64,000 bases of DNA, from positions 23,885,935 to 23,949,934 of the forward strand of contig OZ034970.1 of the NCBI GenBank assembly GCA_964030785.1, in the 5' to 3' direction. Below the pieces are notes generated by a model, which saw nothing but the letters and a program-made list of their open reading frames with translations, had not been told where the DNA came from and ran no database searches. Positions 35,084 to 44,950 of the stretch are shown one piece after another; positions within the stretch are counted from its first letter, which is position 1, and every line of letters starts with the position of its first letter. The position numbers and the translations under genes were made by a program. The DNA comes from Siderastrea siderea (lineage: Eukaryota > Cnidaria > Anthozoa > Scleractinia > Rhizangiidae).

Positions 35084-35590
35084 CGGGATCTCGCCGAGAT
35101 CTCGCCGCGATCTCGGCGAGAATCGCGGCGAGATCGCGGCGCGTTTTTGGCCGCCGAGATTTCCCCATCTCGCCGAGATCACGGCCGAGATCGCGGCGAG
35201 ATCACGGCGAGATACGGGAAATCTCGGCGGCCAAAAACTCGCCGCGATCTCGCCGCGATTCTCGCCGAGATGCGGGAAATCTCGGCGGCCAAAAACGCGC
35301 TGCGATTCTCGCCGAGATCGCAGCGAGATATGGAAATCTCGGCAGGCAAATACGCGGCGAGATGTTGCAGCGAGATCGCGGCGAGATACGGAAATCTCGG
35401 CGGCCAAAACGCGCCGTGATCGCGAGGTGATATCGCGGCGAGATATAGATATCTCGGCGGGCAGTTTCGCGGCGAGGCCTCGGTGGGAGTCTTGCCGGGA
35501 ATTTGCGGCGAGAAACGAAATTCCTGGCGGTCAAAATCTTACTGTTATCCCGTCGAGAAGCGAAATTCTCGGCAGCCAAATTAGGTTCGA
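35084..35590. repeat. Left subterminal GATC palindrome array
   Basis: Short interleaved repeats of 'ctcgccgagat', 'gcggcgagatc' and 'ctcggcggccaaaa' in both orientations. The Arg/Ser-rich ORFs in several frames result from the repeat. Confidence 0.85.
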
Positions 35591-37409
35591 TGAGAACGAT
35601 ATTTACATTTACGTTAACAATTAATCAAACTACCAGACGCTGACAAAACTATGTCCTATATTGCAGTTCCAGGAATTGTTAACAAGATTGTTTTCAGCCT
35701 TGGACGTGTTTTGAAATTAAATTATCCTTTATATGGTACTGTTTCCACGTGACAATAACGAGGAGACAAAGAATAGTTCACGTGCACGTGTTTTTACTTC
35801 AGCTGATCGATCACCATTAGTTGTCATTCCCCACGCTGGTGGAAGGAGGCAAGTGCCCACCTTATTAGCTGTGAAATCCGTAGCATCGATCTGCAGGAGA
35901 ATAAACCAACGAACAGGAAGAGTTTGATGGTGTTTTGAGCATTTTTGTGTTTGTTCGCACTGCATTTTATACGCTCACCTGTAAACGATATGTGTTCTCG
36001 GTTCAGGGAGAGCGATTTATTTGTAGTCAAGACAAAGTATTGAATAATGGCCGTGCAGAAACTCAGGTTTGTTCATCTAAGCAAGGAACTGACGAACTAA
36101 ATCGCCAAATATTAGCAAATGTGGTGAATCTATTGAAAACATCTGTCTGCGCCGCTTGCGCTTCAAACTCGTTTGTGAATGTAAACACTGAAATATGAAT
36201 GATCATGCAGCTATGAACAGGGATGACCATTTTCCGTTTTGGTATAAACCTAACAATCCAATAAATCAATCTAGTTAATAATCCTATTATTTTCCCTTAT
36301 CTTGGTACTTTATTTTGGATAGTTCAATTGAAAACAAAAGGCCTTCTAAATGACAACAACATCTAATTAGACTGGATAAAGTGTTTTTGTGGCGTCTCCT
36401 TGTCTTGCACTGAGAAATTGGCTGCTCGCCAAATTGTGGTCACGCAAATCTTGAGATTATTTTGTCATGCACTGCGAAGCTCGTGAAATATTCGATCGCA
36501 AAATTTGAGTTGTTACTGTTTTGCATCTAAAACTAGTTAAGAAGGAACCATTTTCAGTATAAGATTCTGCAACTTGCCGCAAATTCTTAAATTTGTCAGA
36601 CTTGTCACCTGACTGTTTACGCAAATCTGGGGAAGATGGCGAAAATTTTATTTCTGAACTCATGCAAAAAGAATGCCGAAGTTTTGGCTCATATCAAATT
36701 TGTTACCGGTAAGTTAGGTTATTTATACGTCATCCCCACACATTTTTACAGGAAAGTCAAGCGAAGATTTTTTTAAGCTTAATTAATATTCTCACGAAGG
36801 AGCATGTTTCTGTGAAAGACCCGCAGTTTACGTGAGTGAAATCAACATCACCAATTAAAATAAAGGTCAACAGTCAGCCGACGAGATAAAAGGGGAAAAA
36901 TCAAGGCAAGGAAAAGCTGTACATGCTGATGATGTTGTCTGAGAAAAGTGAAACTCACTGACCTTTGTCTCGCACGTTGAATGCTCAAGGGCAACTACAA
37001 AACTCGTCGAAGGACTGATTCCCGGTGGAGAAGAAACCCATTTGGTGGCTTCCATCGTGGCATTACTGATTAAGCTGTGTAGACTACAAACGTTCTGAAA
37101 GTCTTCAAAGCATTTAACCCGAGTGTTCATTCCTCAATTGTAGCTTTGTCCATAATATATAAGTTCATTCCCAGTACACTTTAGGTCCTTTAGTGTGGCT
37201 TGTTTAGTTGTGCGACAGTTTCTAGTATATCTTCCAAAACGCTCTAGCTCTTGCTTTAAACTTGAAAGAACCATGTTGTTTTCCGTAGTAAAAAATAACA
37301 TGTTCCCCTGTACATTCAACAAAAAGAAGCCATTTCCCACTTCTGTAAGTTTTGTGGAAAAGTTCTCGATTTTTTTGGGCTTACGCGAGCACCGCCCGCC
37401 GACGGTGTG

Positions 37410-37505
37410 ATTGAATCAACCAATCACATTGCCCCATTAACAACGGCGGGAGTCAAGGCGGGATTTTTTGGCGCGACTTTACGGTATCAGGTAAGCTCAT
37501 GGCCA
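37410..37505 (+). promoter_or_regulatory. Promoter-like segment with CCAAT and E2F-type sites
   Basis: 'ccaat' at 37420-37424 and 'ttttttggcgcga' at 37464-37476, a good E2F-type match, lie just before an ATG at 37499. CCAAT plus E2F is typical of cell-cycle gene promoters in animals. It lies inside a transposon-like element, so it may be a captured host promoter. Confidence 0.35.
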
Positions 37506-37554
37506 GCAAGCAGCGAAAAAAGTTAAATTCAGAACGACAACAAATTAGTCACAG
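37499..37554 (+). other. Possible captured first exon
   Basis: ATG followed by 18 codons, MASKQRKKLNSERQQISH, and a donor-like gtatcc at 37555. The best downstream acceptor (ttccgtag, 37592) leads to an early stop. A weaker one at 37604 stays open to a gtaagt donor at 37662. I do not recognise the protein. Confidence 0.2.
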
Positions 37555-37739
37555 GTATCCGTCTTTAAAACCCTTGCCTAACTCTTCCGTAGTGGTTTAT
37601 AAAGAAAGTTCAACAAAGAGATGATGGACATGACAAACGAAGTCCTCTGCATACATCATTGGTAAGTGACAACAAATAGACGTCAGTGGTCTGATGAAAT
37701 CAAATGACTTCACATGTAAAACAGCGTTTCTGATCGTTG

Positions 37740-37796
37740 TTATTTTGCTCGTTGCTGCTCGTTGCTGCTCGTTGCTGCTCGTTGCTGCTCGTTGTT
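37740..37796. repeat. 10-base tandem repeat 'gctgctcgtt'
   Basis: About five copies in a row inside the 35063-38459 element. Confidence 0.85.
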
Positions 37797-37984
37797 ATTT
37801 TGATCTCAAAAGCCGGTAAATTAATTTGTGAGCTGATTTATTTCAGATTCTTGTTGACCCTCGAAATAGATCGCTGGTCGCGCTTGTTTGAAACTATGGG
37901 TACAGGGTCAGGAGATTTGCACAAATACAATGGCAGTTGCAGCAGTAAAAGCTGAGAGAAGTCTTACCGAAATCGAGATTCTAT

Positions 37985-38440
37985 AAGATAAATCTCGCAA
38001 AGATCGAGACAGTCTCTGCGTTGCAACAGTAGAAATCTCGACATGAAATCGCCGAGATCGCGGCTATCCGCGCCGAGATTGTGACTATCTCGCCGCGAAC
38101 TAGTTTGTCGCGGCGAGATCGTGTTGCAATCTCACTTCTCGCTGGATATCTCGGCGCGATATTTTGAAATCGCGCCGAGATCGCGGTTATCTCGCCACGA
38201 ACGGGTTTGGTGCGGCGAGATCGCGTTACGATCTCGCCGCGGGGTAGATATCTCGACGTGGTATTTCGCAATCTCGCCGAGATGGTGGTTATCTCGCCGA
38301 GATCTCGCCGATCTTGGCGCGATCTCGGCGAGATTGCCGCGATCTCACCGCGGGCTACTTTTCTCGGCGCGATATTTTGAAATCTCGCCGAGATCGTGGC
38401 TATCTCGCCGAGATTGCCGCGATCTCGCCGAGATCTCGGT
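37985..38440. repeat. Right subterminal GATC palindrome array
   Basis: Counterpart of 35084-35590, made of 'atctcgccgagatcgcggct' type sequence in both orientations. Confidence 0.85.
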
Positions 38441-38583
38441 CAAATTTTTACAAGGGTAGGGATAAAAGTACAAACATTTGATAGCGTAATGGAAAGGCCT
38501 TTTTAATTACATGCTTAAGGTCAATTGCTAAAGGTCGCTGCTGTCTAGTGTCTGTTTGCACTGACCTATAATGGATTTCCCAG

Positions 38584-38740
38584 TTCCAGCTTGCAATATG
38601 ACAGTTAACCAGTCAGTTGGGCTTATAGATGTTACAAACAAATTTCAACAAACCGTATTCTGCAACTGGACAATTGGAAATACTGGTTTAGAGCCCGCAG
38701 TTGCCCTGTTCTTAATCCAGGAGATACAACTTGGCTGCAG
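38584..38740 (+). CDS. Divergent CUB domain, first exon, unit B
   Basis: Phase 1 in, phase 2 out. PACNMTVNQSVGLIDVT, FCNWTIGN and IQEIQLGC. Close copy of 17744-17900. The acceptor is atttcccag. Confidence 0.85.
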
Positions 38741-39429
38741 GTACTTACATTGATATTAAAAATGATGAAATGTGTTGTGATTTAATATTTTGACTCCCAA
38801 CGATGATAGAAAAGTGCATACTTCAACTAAATGTGAAATGTGAGGCTTGTATTTTTTTTGTGTGGGTGTGGGGGGAGGGGGAGGAGGGAAGAAAATCTCT
38901 AGACGAATGCCTCAGTCCTGAGCCCACGTATCCTGGAATACTCTTGTAGTTAAGGACTAAAGAGGGTAGTGGTTGGGGGTGGAGAGAGGGGACAAATTGC
39001 GTGTAACCACACGCTGGACCTCATTTCATGCAAACTGTCAATAAACACGAGCAATTCGCTGCCGTAATACTGTTCTTGTTGTTACAAAAAAAAAAAAAAA
39101 AAAAAAAACAGGTATGGGAGACTATCAACGTGTACTAAGTGAAATAACCTTAATTATTTTTCATTTATTTATTTATTTATTTGTTTATTTAACTATTTAT
39201 TTATTTATTTAAATAAATAATCAATACCACCACGGGAATCAAACTCATGACCTACGCGATACTGTAGCGTTGCTCTAACAAATGACCTATAAAGCATTTA
39301 TACGCTGGGGACAGGGGAAATTCTGATATTCTGGGAACGGAATGGATGGCGTAAGGAATATATAAAATTTATGTATGTATTTATTTATTTATCTATTTGT
39401 ATTAATTTGTTTATTTACGTATTTATTTC
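38741..39429 (+). other. Intron inside the divergent CUB, unit B
   Basis: Poly-A at 39087-39108, TTTA repeats at 39160-39210, the SINE copy at about 39218-39295 and more TTTA sequence. Matches 17901-18540. Confidence 0.7.
39218..39295 (-). mobile_element. tRNA-derived SINE fragment, unit B copy
   Basis: Same SINE as at 18340-18420, with B-box complement 'gggaatcaaactc' at 39233 and A-box complement near 39273-39290. Confidence 0.65.
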
Positions 39430-39591
39430 AAAGCTACTCTCTTTAATCGTATACCATATCTATGGAACAATTTATTAGATAATATTAGAATAAGCAGCCT
39501 TGGAATCTCTAGTTTTAAAAAACAATGTGAGGATTACTACAAAAATATAGGTTTTGATCCTGACAATCCCAGAGCTACATGGGTGTCATGA
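39430..39591 (+). pseudogene. C-terminal end of a non-LTR reverse transcriptase
   Basis: Open for 53 codons to TGA. TLFNRIPYLWNNLLDNIR, then ISSFKKQCEDYYKN. The F-N-R-x-P-x-x-W-N-x-L motif and following S-x-F-K are the common C-terminal signature of CR1/L2-like polyproteins. Only this tail remains. Confidence 0.75.
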
Positions 39592-39966
39592 TGTTCTAAC
39601 TCTAAATTTTGCTATACACGTTTCAATAATTAATTATTAGTCATGGGTGTGAGAATTTCAAATTTTAAATTATTGCTACATTTCTGTAAGATTTTTCATT
39701 ATTTTGTTCAATCTTATAACTGTCCTGTAATTTTAAGGTGGACTAGCTCGAATGGTTCGTTAGTTCCTCTCTAGTCTTCCTCTTTTGCACATATTTCATT
39801 TTTTTTTCTGTCATTGTAACTTACTATATACGTACTTTTTATTTATGTAAATCTATATATTTTGTTTATATTACTTTGTGCAAAGAAAATGGGATAAAAT
39901 TAAAATTAAAAATTAAATTAAATTAAATTAAAACTAATTAAATTAAAATTAAAAATTAAAATTAAA
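39430..39966 (+). mobile_element. 5'-truncated non-LTR retroelement
   Basis: Present in unit B only; unit A reads straight through near 18540. It begins with the last 53 codons of a reverse transcriptase, followed by about 300 bases of 3' untranslated sequence and an AAATTA-type microsatellite tail (39896-39966). Truncation at the 5' end and a simple-repeat tail are typical of target-primed insertion. Confidence 0.8.
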
Positions 39967-40026
39967 TTAGAATATTTGGAATAAGTTCTATAAAATATAT
40001 TTGCATATTGTTCGTTAATTTTTCAG

Positions 40027-40220
40027 TGACTATTTGAAGATATTTGATGGCAATGGTACCTTACAATATTATCATAGTGGATGCTGGTCCTCGATTCGTA
40101 GATCGTTGGTAGAGGTTCCATTCCTGAGTTCTAAAGACATTACAGTCAGCATTTACTTGAATTGGCTAGGAAGCTTTGTTAAAGTCCGTTATGCAATTTT
40201 CAGGGATAGCCTCGATTCAG
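40027..40220 (+). CDS. Divergent CUB domain, second exon, unit B
   Basis: Phase 2 in, phase 1 out. SDYLKIFDGNGTL, HSGCWSSIRRS and KVRYAIFRDSLDSG. Compared with 18589-18782 the second Cys of GCWC is Ser. The acceptor is tttttcag and the donor gtactt. Confidence 0.85.
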
Positions 40221-40736
40221 GTACTTATTGAACACTCTTAATCGAAGATTTAATCTACATAGGCACATACAAAAACCATTTTACGACTTGTTAGCTATTA
40301 TCACACCCTACACGCAGATCTCCAGATTGTGTTAAGGAGCTAGTTGTCGAAATGGTTAAAGTATAGTAAAGATTACAAATAGTATATTTAGATGTTGGTT
40401 CAAAAAATTAAGGTAACGAATGTGATATTTATAGGGTTGGCAGGCAAACATAATACATACAATAAATAAACAAAAATATATAGTCACAATTGAACCGAAA
40501 TGATAACCACTGAAACGCCAATCAAGTCGGTATCGGATAAACTGAAATATTTATCCTTCTCCACTTAAAAATAGTAACAATGATAATAATAAAAACGGAT
40601 GAGCCTATGAATTAATCCACTAAAAGTTGTTACCGTGGCTTTTACTGAAACATGGTTTAAATAGTAATGCAGCATGGAACGCCACACAAGTAAAGAAAAA
40701 AAAAGATTTTTTTGTGTTTTAGTTAGTTGGTTAGTA

Positions 40737-40775
<39 letters not shown>

Positions 40776-40869
40776 TTGTTTGCTTGTTTTTCACAGCAAC
40801 GATGTCCGTCATCTGTTATTAGTGAATCTAACAAAAAAAAAAACACCAGAAGACAAGCAAACAAGCCAG

Positions 40870-40902
<33 letters not shown>

Positions 40903-41009
40903 AGCAAGACTCCATCCAGACGCTAAAAACAACCGCAACAGACTTGGAGCACTGGAGTTGCTTGCTGTTTCATAGGGTAACTGAAAAATTTTTACTTTCT
41001 TTGTTTCAG
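40221..41009 (+). other. Intron before FN3, unit B
   Basis: TTAG repeat at 40722-40770 and poly-A at 40870-40900. Matches 18783-19564. No gene. Confidence 0.75.
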
Positions 41010-41300
41010 CTTCCTTGCTTCCAGGCTGGAGGGTGACAGTGGGTAACACCACCTATTCAAGTATAACAGTCCAATGGACAAACCTTACCACCATCTTACG
41101 TCGACAAGTTCGAAACTACATAATCATCGTAAACATAACTAATAGCAGCACTTTGGCTCATAAAGTTACAAATGGAAGCCAACTGGCTATAGATATCACA
41201 GGACTTATGCCTTCAGAAATTTATACAGTTGAGGTTTTTGGAGTTGACAACCTGGGACAAACCTACAAAAGTCTAGCAGTGAATGCAGCGACTAAGAACA
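41010..41300 (+). CDS. Fibronectin type III domain, unit B
   Basis: A 291-base 1-1 exon nearly identical to 19565-19855, with one visible residue change near the end (NATTKNS to NAATKNS). Splices to the unit C protease at 42003. Confidence 0.93.
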
Positions 41301-41377
41301 GTAAGAATATTGATTCCTCAGAATTAATTTTTGTCATTGTTTTATTGGCCTGTTCTTCTTTTCTTTATATCGTGTAG
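41301..41377 (+). other. Possible alternative hydrophobic C-terminus, unit B
   Basis: Read-through of the FN3 donor gives NSKNIDSSELIFVIVL and then LACSSFLYIV before TAG. Same layout as in unit A with three changed residues, all keeping the hydrophobic character. Confidence 0.35.
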
Positions 41378-42002
41378 CAACATCTTAGAAAAGTGCGTGA
41401 TTATACAGCTATTTAGATTAAAATTGTGACATGAAATAGTCATATAGTAAACTGCGGATGAAAAAAGAAATGACGATGAACCTTGCAGTTAAAGATATCA
41501 ACTTAACCAGTTGATAATAGGACAACTTGAAACATAACCTGAGCTTGAACAGGATTCGAACCTTTGACCCACGGACGGGATTATTACAAATTGGCAAATT
41601 CGCAATTAAGTGCTGCACCGGTATCGGGGAGATCATGAATTGCGATCCAATTCAAGCTTGTTTTTTTTTTTTTTGTTTTTTTTTTCAGTTTTTTTTGTCA
41701 ACTAATTAAGCTAATATATTAACTCGAAGATTTATCGTCAATTCTTATACTGCTATTTAATTTATTTACAGCGAGTTTCTTATAACGCCCTTCATTTTTT
41801 AGTTTAAAAAAATCCAATACACAGAGTGTTTTTGCATGTCTTTTAATAACGCGCGAAAGGATTAAAGGCAAAAAAATGTAAACACAACTGTATGTTGAAA
41901 AGGTAAATTAATAAACAAAAGAGGTAATTCAAAACAGGTTGCCAGTGCATGGTAGAAATCACGTTCCCGACAGTCAGAATTTCTATCATGCTTTATTTAC
42001 AG
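41378..42002 (+). other. Intron before the unit C protease
   Basis: It contains the tRNA-like inverted SINE pair at about 41540-41670 (B box complement 'ggattcgaacc') and poly-T at 41661-41690. The A/B similarity ends at about 41786. No signal-peptide exon is recognised. Confidence 0.6.
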
Positions 42003-42198
42003 TTACGTGTGGTGTTCGACCAAGTAGTGCACGAATTGTTGGTGGAACAATTGCACCTGTTAACAGTTGGCCCTGGCAGGCTATGCTAAGAGACAGTAGA
42101 GGCAGACAGTTTTGTGGAGGTTCTTTAGTTCACCCACAGTGGGTCCTAACAGCCACTCACTGCATACAGGGAGCCTCTCCATCGTTTGTTAAAGTAAG
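42003..42198 (+). CDS. Serine protease, N-terminal exon, unit C
   Basis: Phase 1 in, phase 2 out. [15 protein letters not shown] with the activation site, [25 protein letters not shown] with the catalytic His. The acceptor is ttatttacag. The intron that follows is only 246 bases, against about 1.9 kb in unit B. Confidence 0.95.
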
Positions 42199-42444
42199 GT
42201 AAGGAAGGAAATTGTATTTGGTGTAAAGTAGGCTAAATAAGTAAACAAATTAAGGCATGAATAAATGATTGAACGAACGAACGAACGAAAAATGAATAAA
42301 CAAATAATGAAGAGAGGGGGGGGGGGAAGGAAGGAAAGAAGGAAGGATTAATCTCGACAGTACAAATATGGCTTTCAAAAAGTAATCTTTTAAATAAGTT
42401 ACACAACGCGTTTATACTCCTTACATTTATGTCTTGTATATTAG

Positions 42445-43160
42445 GTTGGGAGCTCATTACAGGCTGAATGGCTCTACTGGGACAGAACAAGATTTTGACG
42501 TTATCAAAATAATCCAACACGAGAATTATTATTCACCGAATAGATGGAGCAATGATGTCGCCCTTCTTAAACTATCACAACCTGCTAAGATTGGAAAAGG
42601 TGTTGGACTAGTTTGCCTGTCGGATATCAGCTTTCAACTTCCCTTTGATGATTCTAACAAAACGTGTTGGATCACTGGTTGGGGAAGACTATACTATGGC
42701 TTTTTCGTTGGTCCACAGCCGAATGAACTCATGCAGGTTGATGTACCTCTGATATCTAATCAAAGGTGTAACACTTCATATCCTGGCAAAATAGACGACT
42801 CCATGATATGCGTTGGAAGAGATCGGGGTGGCCAGGGCGCGTGCAAAGGTGACAGTGGAGGGCCACTGGTTTGCGAAATTAACGGTACATGGTATCTAGA
42901 AGGGGTCACCAGCTGGGGTGGCCTGCCCTGTGCTGCCCCTCTAAAACCATCCGTGTATGCTAACGTGCGCCACTTGAAGTCGTGGATAGAAGGCAAGTTG
43001 AATAACGTCCCTCCTCCTCCTCAGGCATCGTGCAATTTTGATTCTGAATTGTGCCCTGGCTGGGAACAGTCGTTCTCAGATGACTTTGACTGGACACGTC
43101 GCCGTGGGTCAACCCCATCCTCTAACACAGGTCCTTCATCAGATCACACTAGCGGATCAG
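42445..43160 (+). CDS. Serine protease C-terminal exon plus MAM start, unit C
   Basis: Phase 2 in, phase 1 out, 716 bases, six codons longer than in unit B. The additions are near [10 protein letters not shown] and a VPPPPQ stretch before the MAM. Catalytic Asp is in [10 protein letters not shown] and Ser in [10 protein letters not shown]. Position 189 again appears to be Gly. Positions 216 and 226 read Gly and Ser (SWGGLPC, KPSVYAN), a more open pocket than unit B. The MAM start is [13 protein letters not shown] and [15 protein letters not shown]. The next splice to 44712 uses the same split Gly codon. Confidence 0.95.
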
Positions 43161-43218
43161 GTGAGCATGAGTTGTGTTATCATAACTTAATCAATCATTA
43201 CTGAATTTTATCACTACA

Positions 43219-44033
43219 GGCCAAGAGGCACGTCGCTACGTCACCAACTGGGACGATCTTCTGTGTGCTGCACCCTCAAGACCATCGCGTCGGTGTATGC
43301 TAGTTTCTACTGCTTAACACCGTCATACTGGGGTGGGGGGAGGAGGCGGAATATGCCAGCACGGACTTTAAACGTTTTTAACTTTTTAGCATGCAAGCTT
43401 GGTGACTTTTCCTTACTTTTTTTTCTTGAAACAATTTGGTATAGAAAGCCCTGGTTCATCAAATTTGACCTTATTATAGCAACAACTTCTTGCCAGGCAT
43501 TCTTTTCAGTGGGAAATTGTATTTTTCTTTTAGTAACGTTTACACCGATTTTGATGATTTTTAATGATGCTTTTTGGGGATAAGGCAAAATTCTAGAAAT
43601 CTAAGATGGCGGATCCAGGATGGCCGCCGTTTGAGAACAGACGAAATTCTTACGTCGTATGACATCACTGACCCATCTTACATACATTAAAGGAAACGTT
43701 TTAGACGTACTATCTGCCCTCCAAGTTTCGTTGTCATGGCCTTAATATTCTCGAAGTGAAGAGGGGGCGGGTATCACCCCTCCCCCGGTTTCAAAAGACC
43801 AAAAAAGCCTCGTTAAAAAAGCCTGGTTTGAATAAAGTTAAAATCCTGGATAGAAGGCAAGTTGAGTTACATCCTCTGTTCCTACTCAGGCATCGGGTAA
43901 TTTTCATTTAGAATTGACTCTAGTGGTTTCAATCTGCCTTAAAAGTCTTTCACTGGACGGGTCATAGAGGTCCGACCCTTTCTTACAATGCAGGTCCGTT
44001 ATCAAGTCACACTTAGTTTAGTGGATTAGGTGG
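43219..44033 (+). pseudogene. Decayed duplicate of the protease/MAM exon
   Basis: 43219-43312 resembles the exon around [18 protein letters not shown] ('aactgggacgatct', then a recognisable 'tgtgctgcaccctcaagacc'). After an inserted element it resumes at 43846 with 'ggatagaaggcaagttga' and runs parallel to the MAM start and the 'agcggatcaggt' donor region until about 44033. It has stops and shifts, and the part with the catalytic Ser is missing. It is the remnant of an additional tandem copy. Confidence 0.75.
43318..43837. mobile_element. TTAA-flanked element inside the pseudo-exon
   Basis: TTAA at 43314-43317 and 43838-43841 flanks a 520-base insert that splits the pseudo-exon. The right end ('ggtttgaataaagttaa') resembles the ends of the 56769 element. 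It contains 'gatggcggatccaggatggc' and G and C runs. A piggyBac-like or other TTAA-specific MITE is likely. Confidence 0.6.
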
Positions 44034-44711
44034 TTTATCTTTAAAGAACAACTATTCCTGCTACTGGGACTCACTTTAATTCACCCTACCAAAGGGAATA
44101 AATCCTAGCTTAGCAATGGTGGGTCTTTTAGTTTCTGCTTTTGTGTGAGCTATCTTTACCATATAGCCAAGAAAACAATGAAATTAGTATCGAATGCCGA
44201 GGAATTGAAAAATGGCAACTACACGGAATTTTGTAGAATAATCCCTTTACAACAGTTCATCTTGTCATTGAATAACAATATAACAGTTCTAGGTTTTTAT
44301 TCACTTTTGCTTTATCATGGCTAAAACAGTTGTCAAATCAAGTGTCTTTCAAAAGCAAAAATTCGACTAGATGTTTAAAACAACAATTATAATAAAGTGA
44401 ATTTATTAAATTACCCTGCTTTAAATAAATGGCAACTTAAAAATAGATTTTTAGTGCTTACTCAAAAGGAAAAAATCCAATGGATATAATCACCTTGAGC
44501 TGCCGATAAAGCACGCTTCAGAGTTTGTATGCTGTGGCTGGGAAAGTTCCGTCACCGAACTGGCCACTGAACCCTGCTTTGATGTATTTGCTGTCAAGCG
44601 CCTTCACAGCAGAAGGCTTCAAAATGCTTCAAAATATACATAGTAAAGATAGATATTTATCAATTGTATTGACCTAGAAGTTACTTTTGTTCTTTTGGCT
44701 TTTACCTACAG

Positions 44712-44950
44712 GTTACTATATGTACATTGAGACGTCATCTCGGTCATATGGGGACAAGGCAAGGCTGGAATTTTCAGTCCCAAGCTCTTATGTTGGGAGT
44801 TTGTCCTGTTTGACATTTTATTATCACATGTATGGAAACACAATACACACCCTGAACGTCCATAATGGGTACTCAACAGTGTTTCATAGATCAGGAAACC
44901 AAGGAAATCGATGGTTAAGGGCGATGGTCAACTTGACTTTACAAAGCAAG
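44712..44950 (+). CDS. MAM domain, middle exon, unit C
   Basis: Phase 1 in, phase 0 out, one codon shorter than the other two (TSSRSYG against TSSPRSYG). [29 protein letters not shown] and NQGNRWLRAMVNLTLQSK. Confidence 0.93.

Larger units (their letters stand above)
35063..38459. mobile_element. 3.4 kb DNA element with dense GATC/TCGCCGAGATC palindromes
   Basis: The ends are inverted copies: CTACCCTTGTGAAAATTTTTA at 35063 begins the left end, and the complement of CTACCCTTGTAAAAATTTG ends at 38459. Next to each end lies about 400-500 bases of 'tcgccgagatctcgccgcga' type sequence, strongly CpG-rich and self-complementary. Unit A lacks the whole element. The centre (about 35600-37970) is ordinary AT-rich DNA and includes a promoter-like segment. 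No transposase is recognised. Confidence 0.75.
31591..41786 (+). repeat. Segmental duplication of 14336-20319
   Basis: This segment of unit B matches unit A from the intron before CUB 3 to just after FN3, exons and introns alike. It is interrupted in B by the elements at 35063-38459 and 39430-39966. The high intron similarity means the copy is recent or has been homogenised by gene conversion. Confidence 0.85.
43161..44711 (+). other. Intron inside the unit C MAM, with a dead protease copy
   Basis: Holds the pseudo-exon 43219-44033 with its inserted element. From 44281 on, it matches the start of the window. The acceptor at 44711 is ttacctacag. Confidence 0.7.

Noticed and set aside
35071..35579. 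Arg/Ser-rich ORFs of 90-125 codons in several frames
   Set aside because: They are produced by the GATC palindrome repeats, open in many frames and on both strands.
41939..42002. ATG just upstream of the unit C protease exon as a gene start
   Set aside because: The added residues are polar and do not form a signal peptide, and a good splice acceptor lies at 42002.
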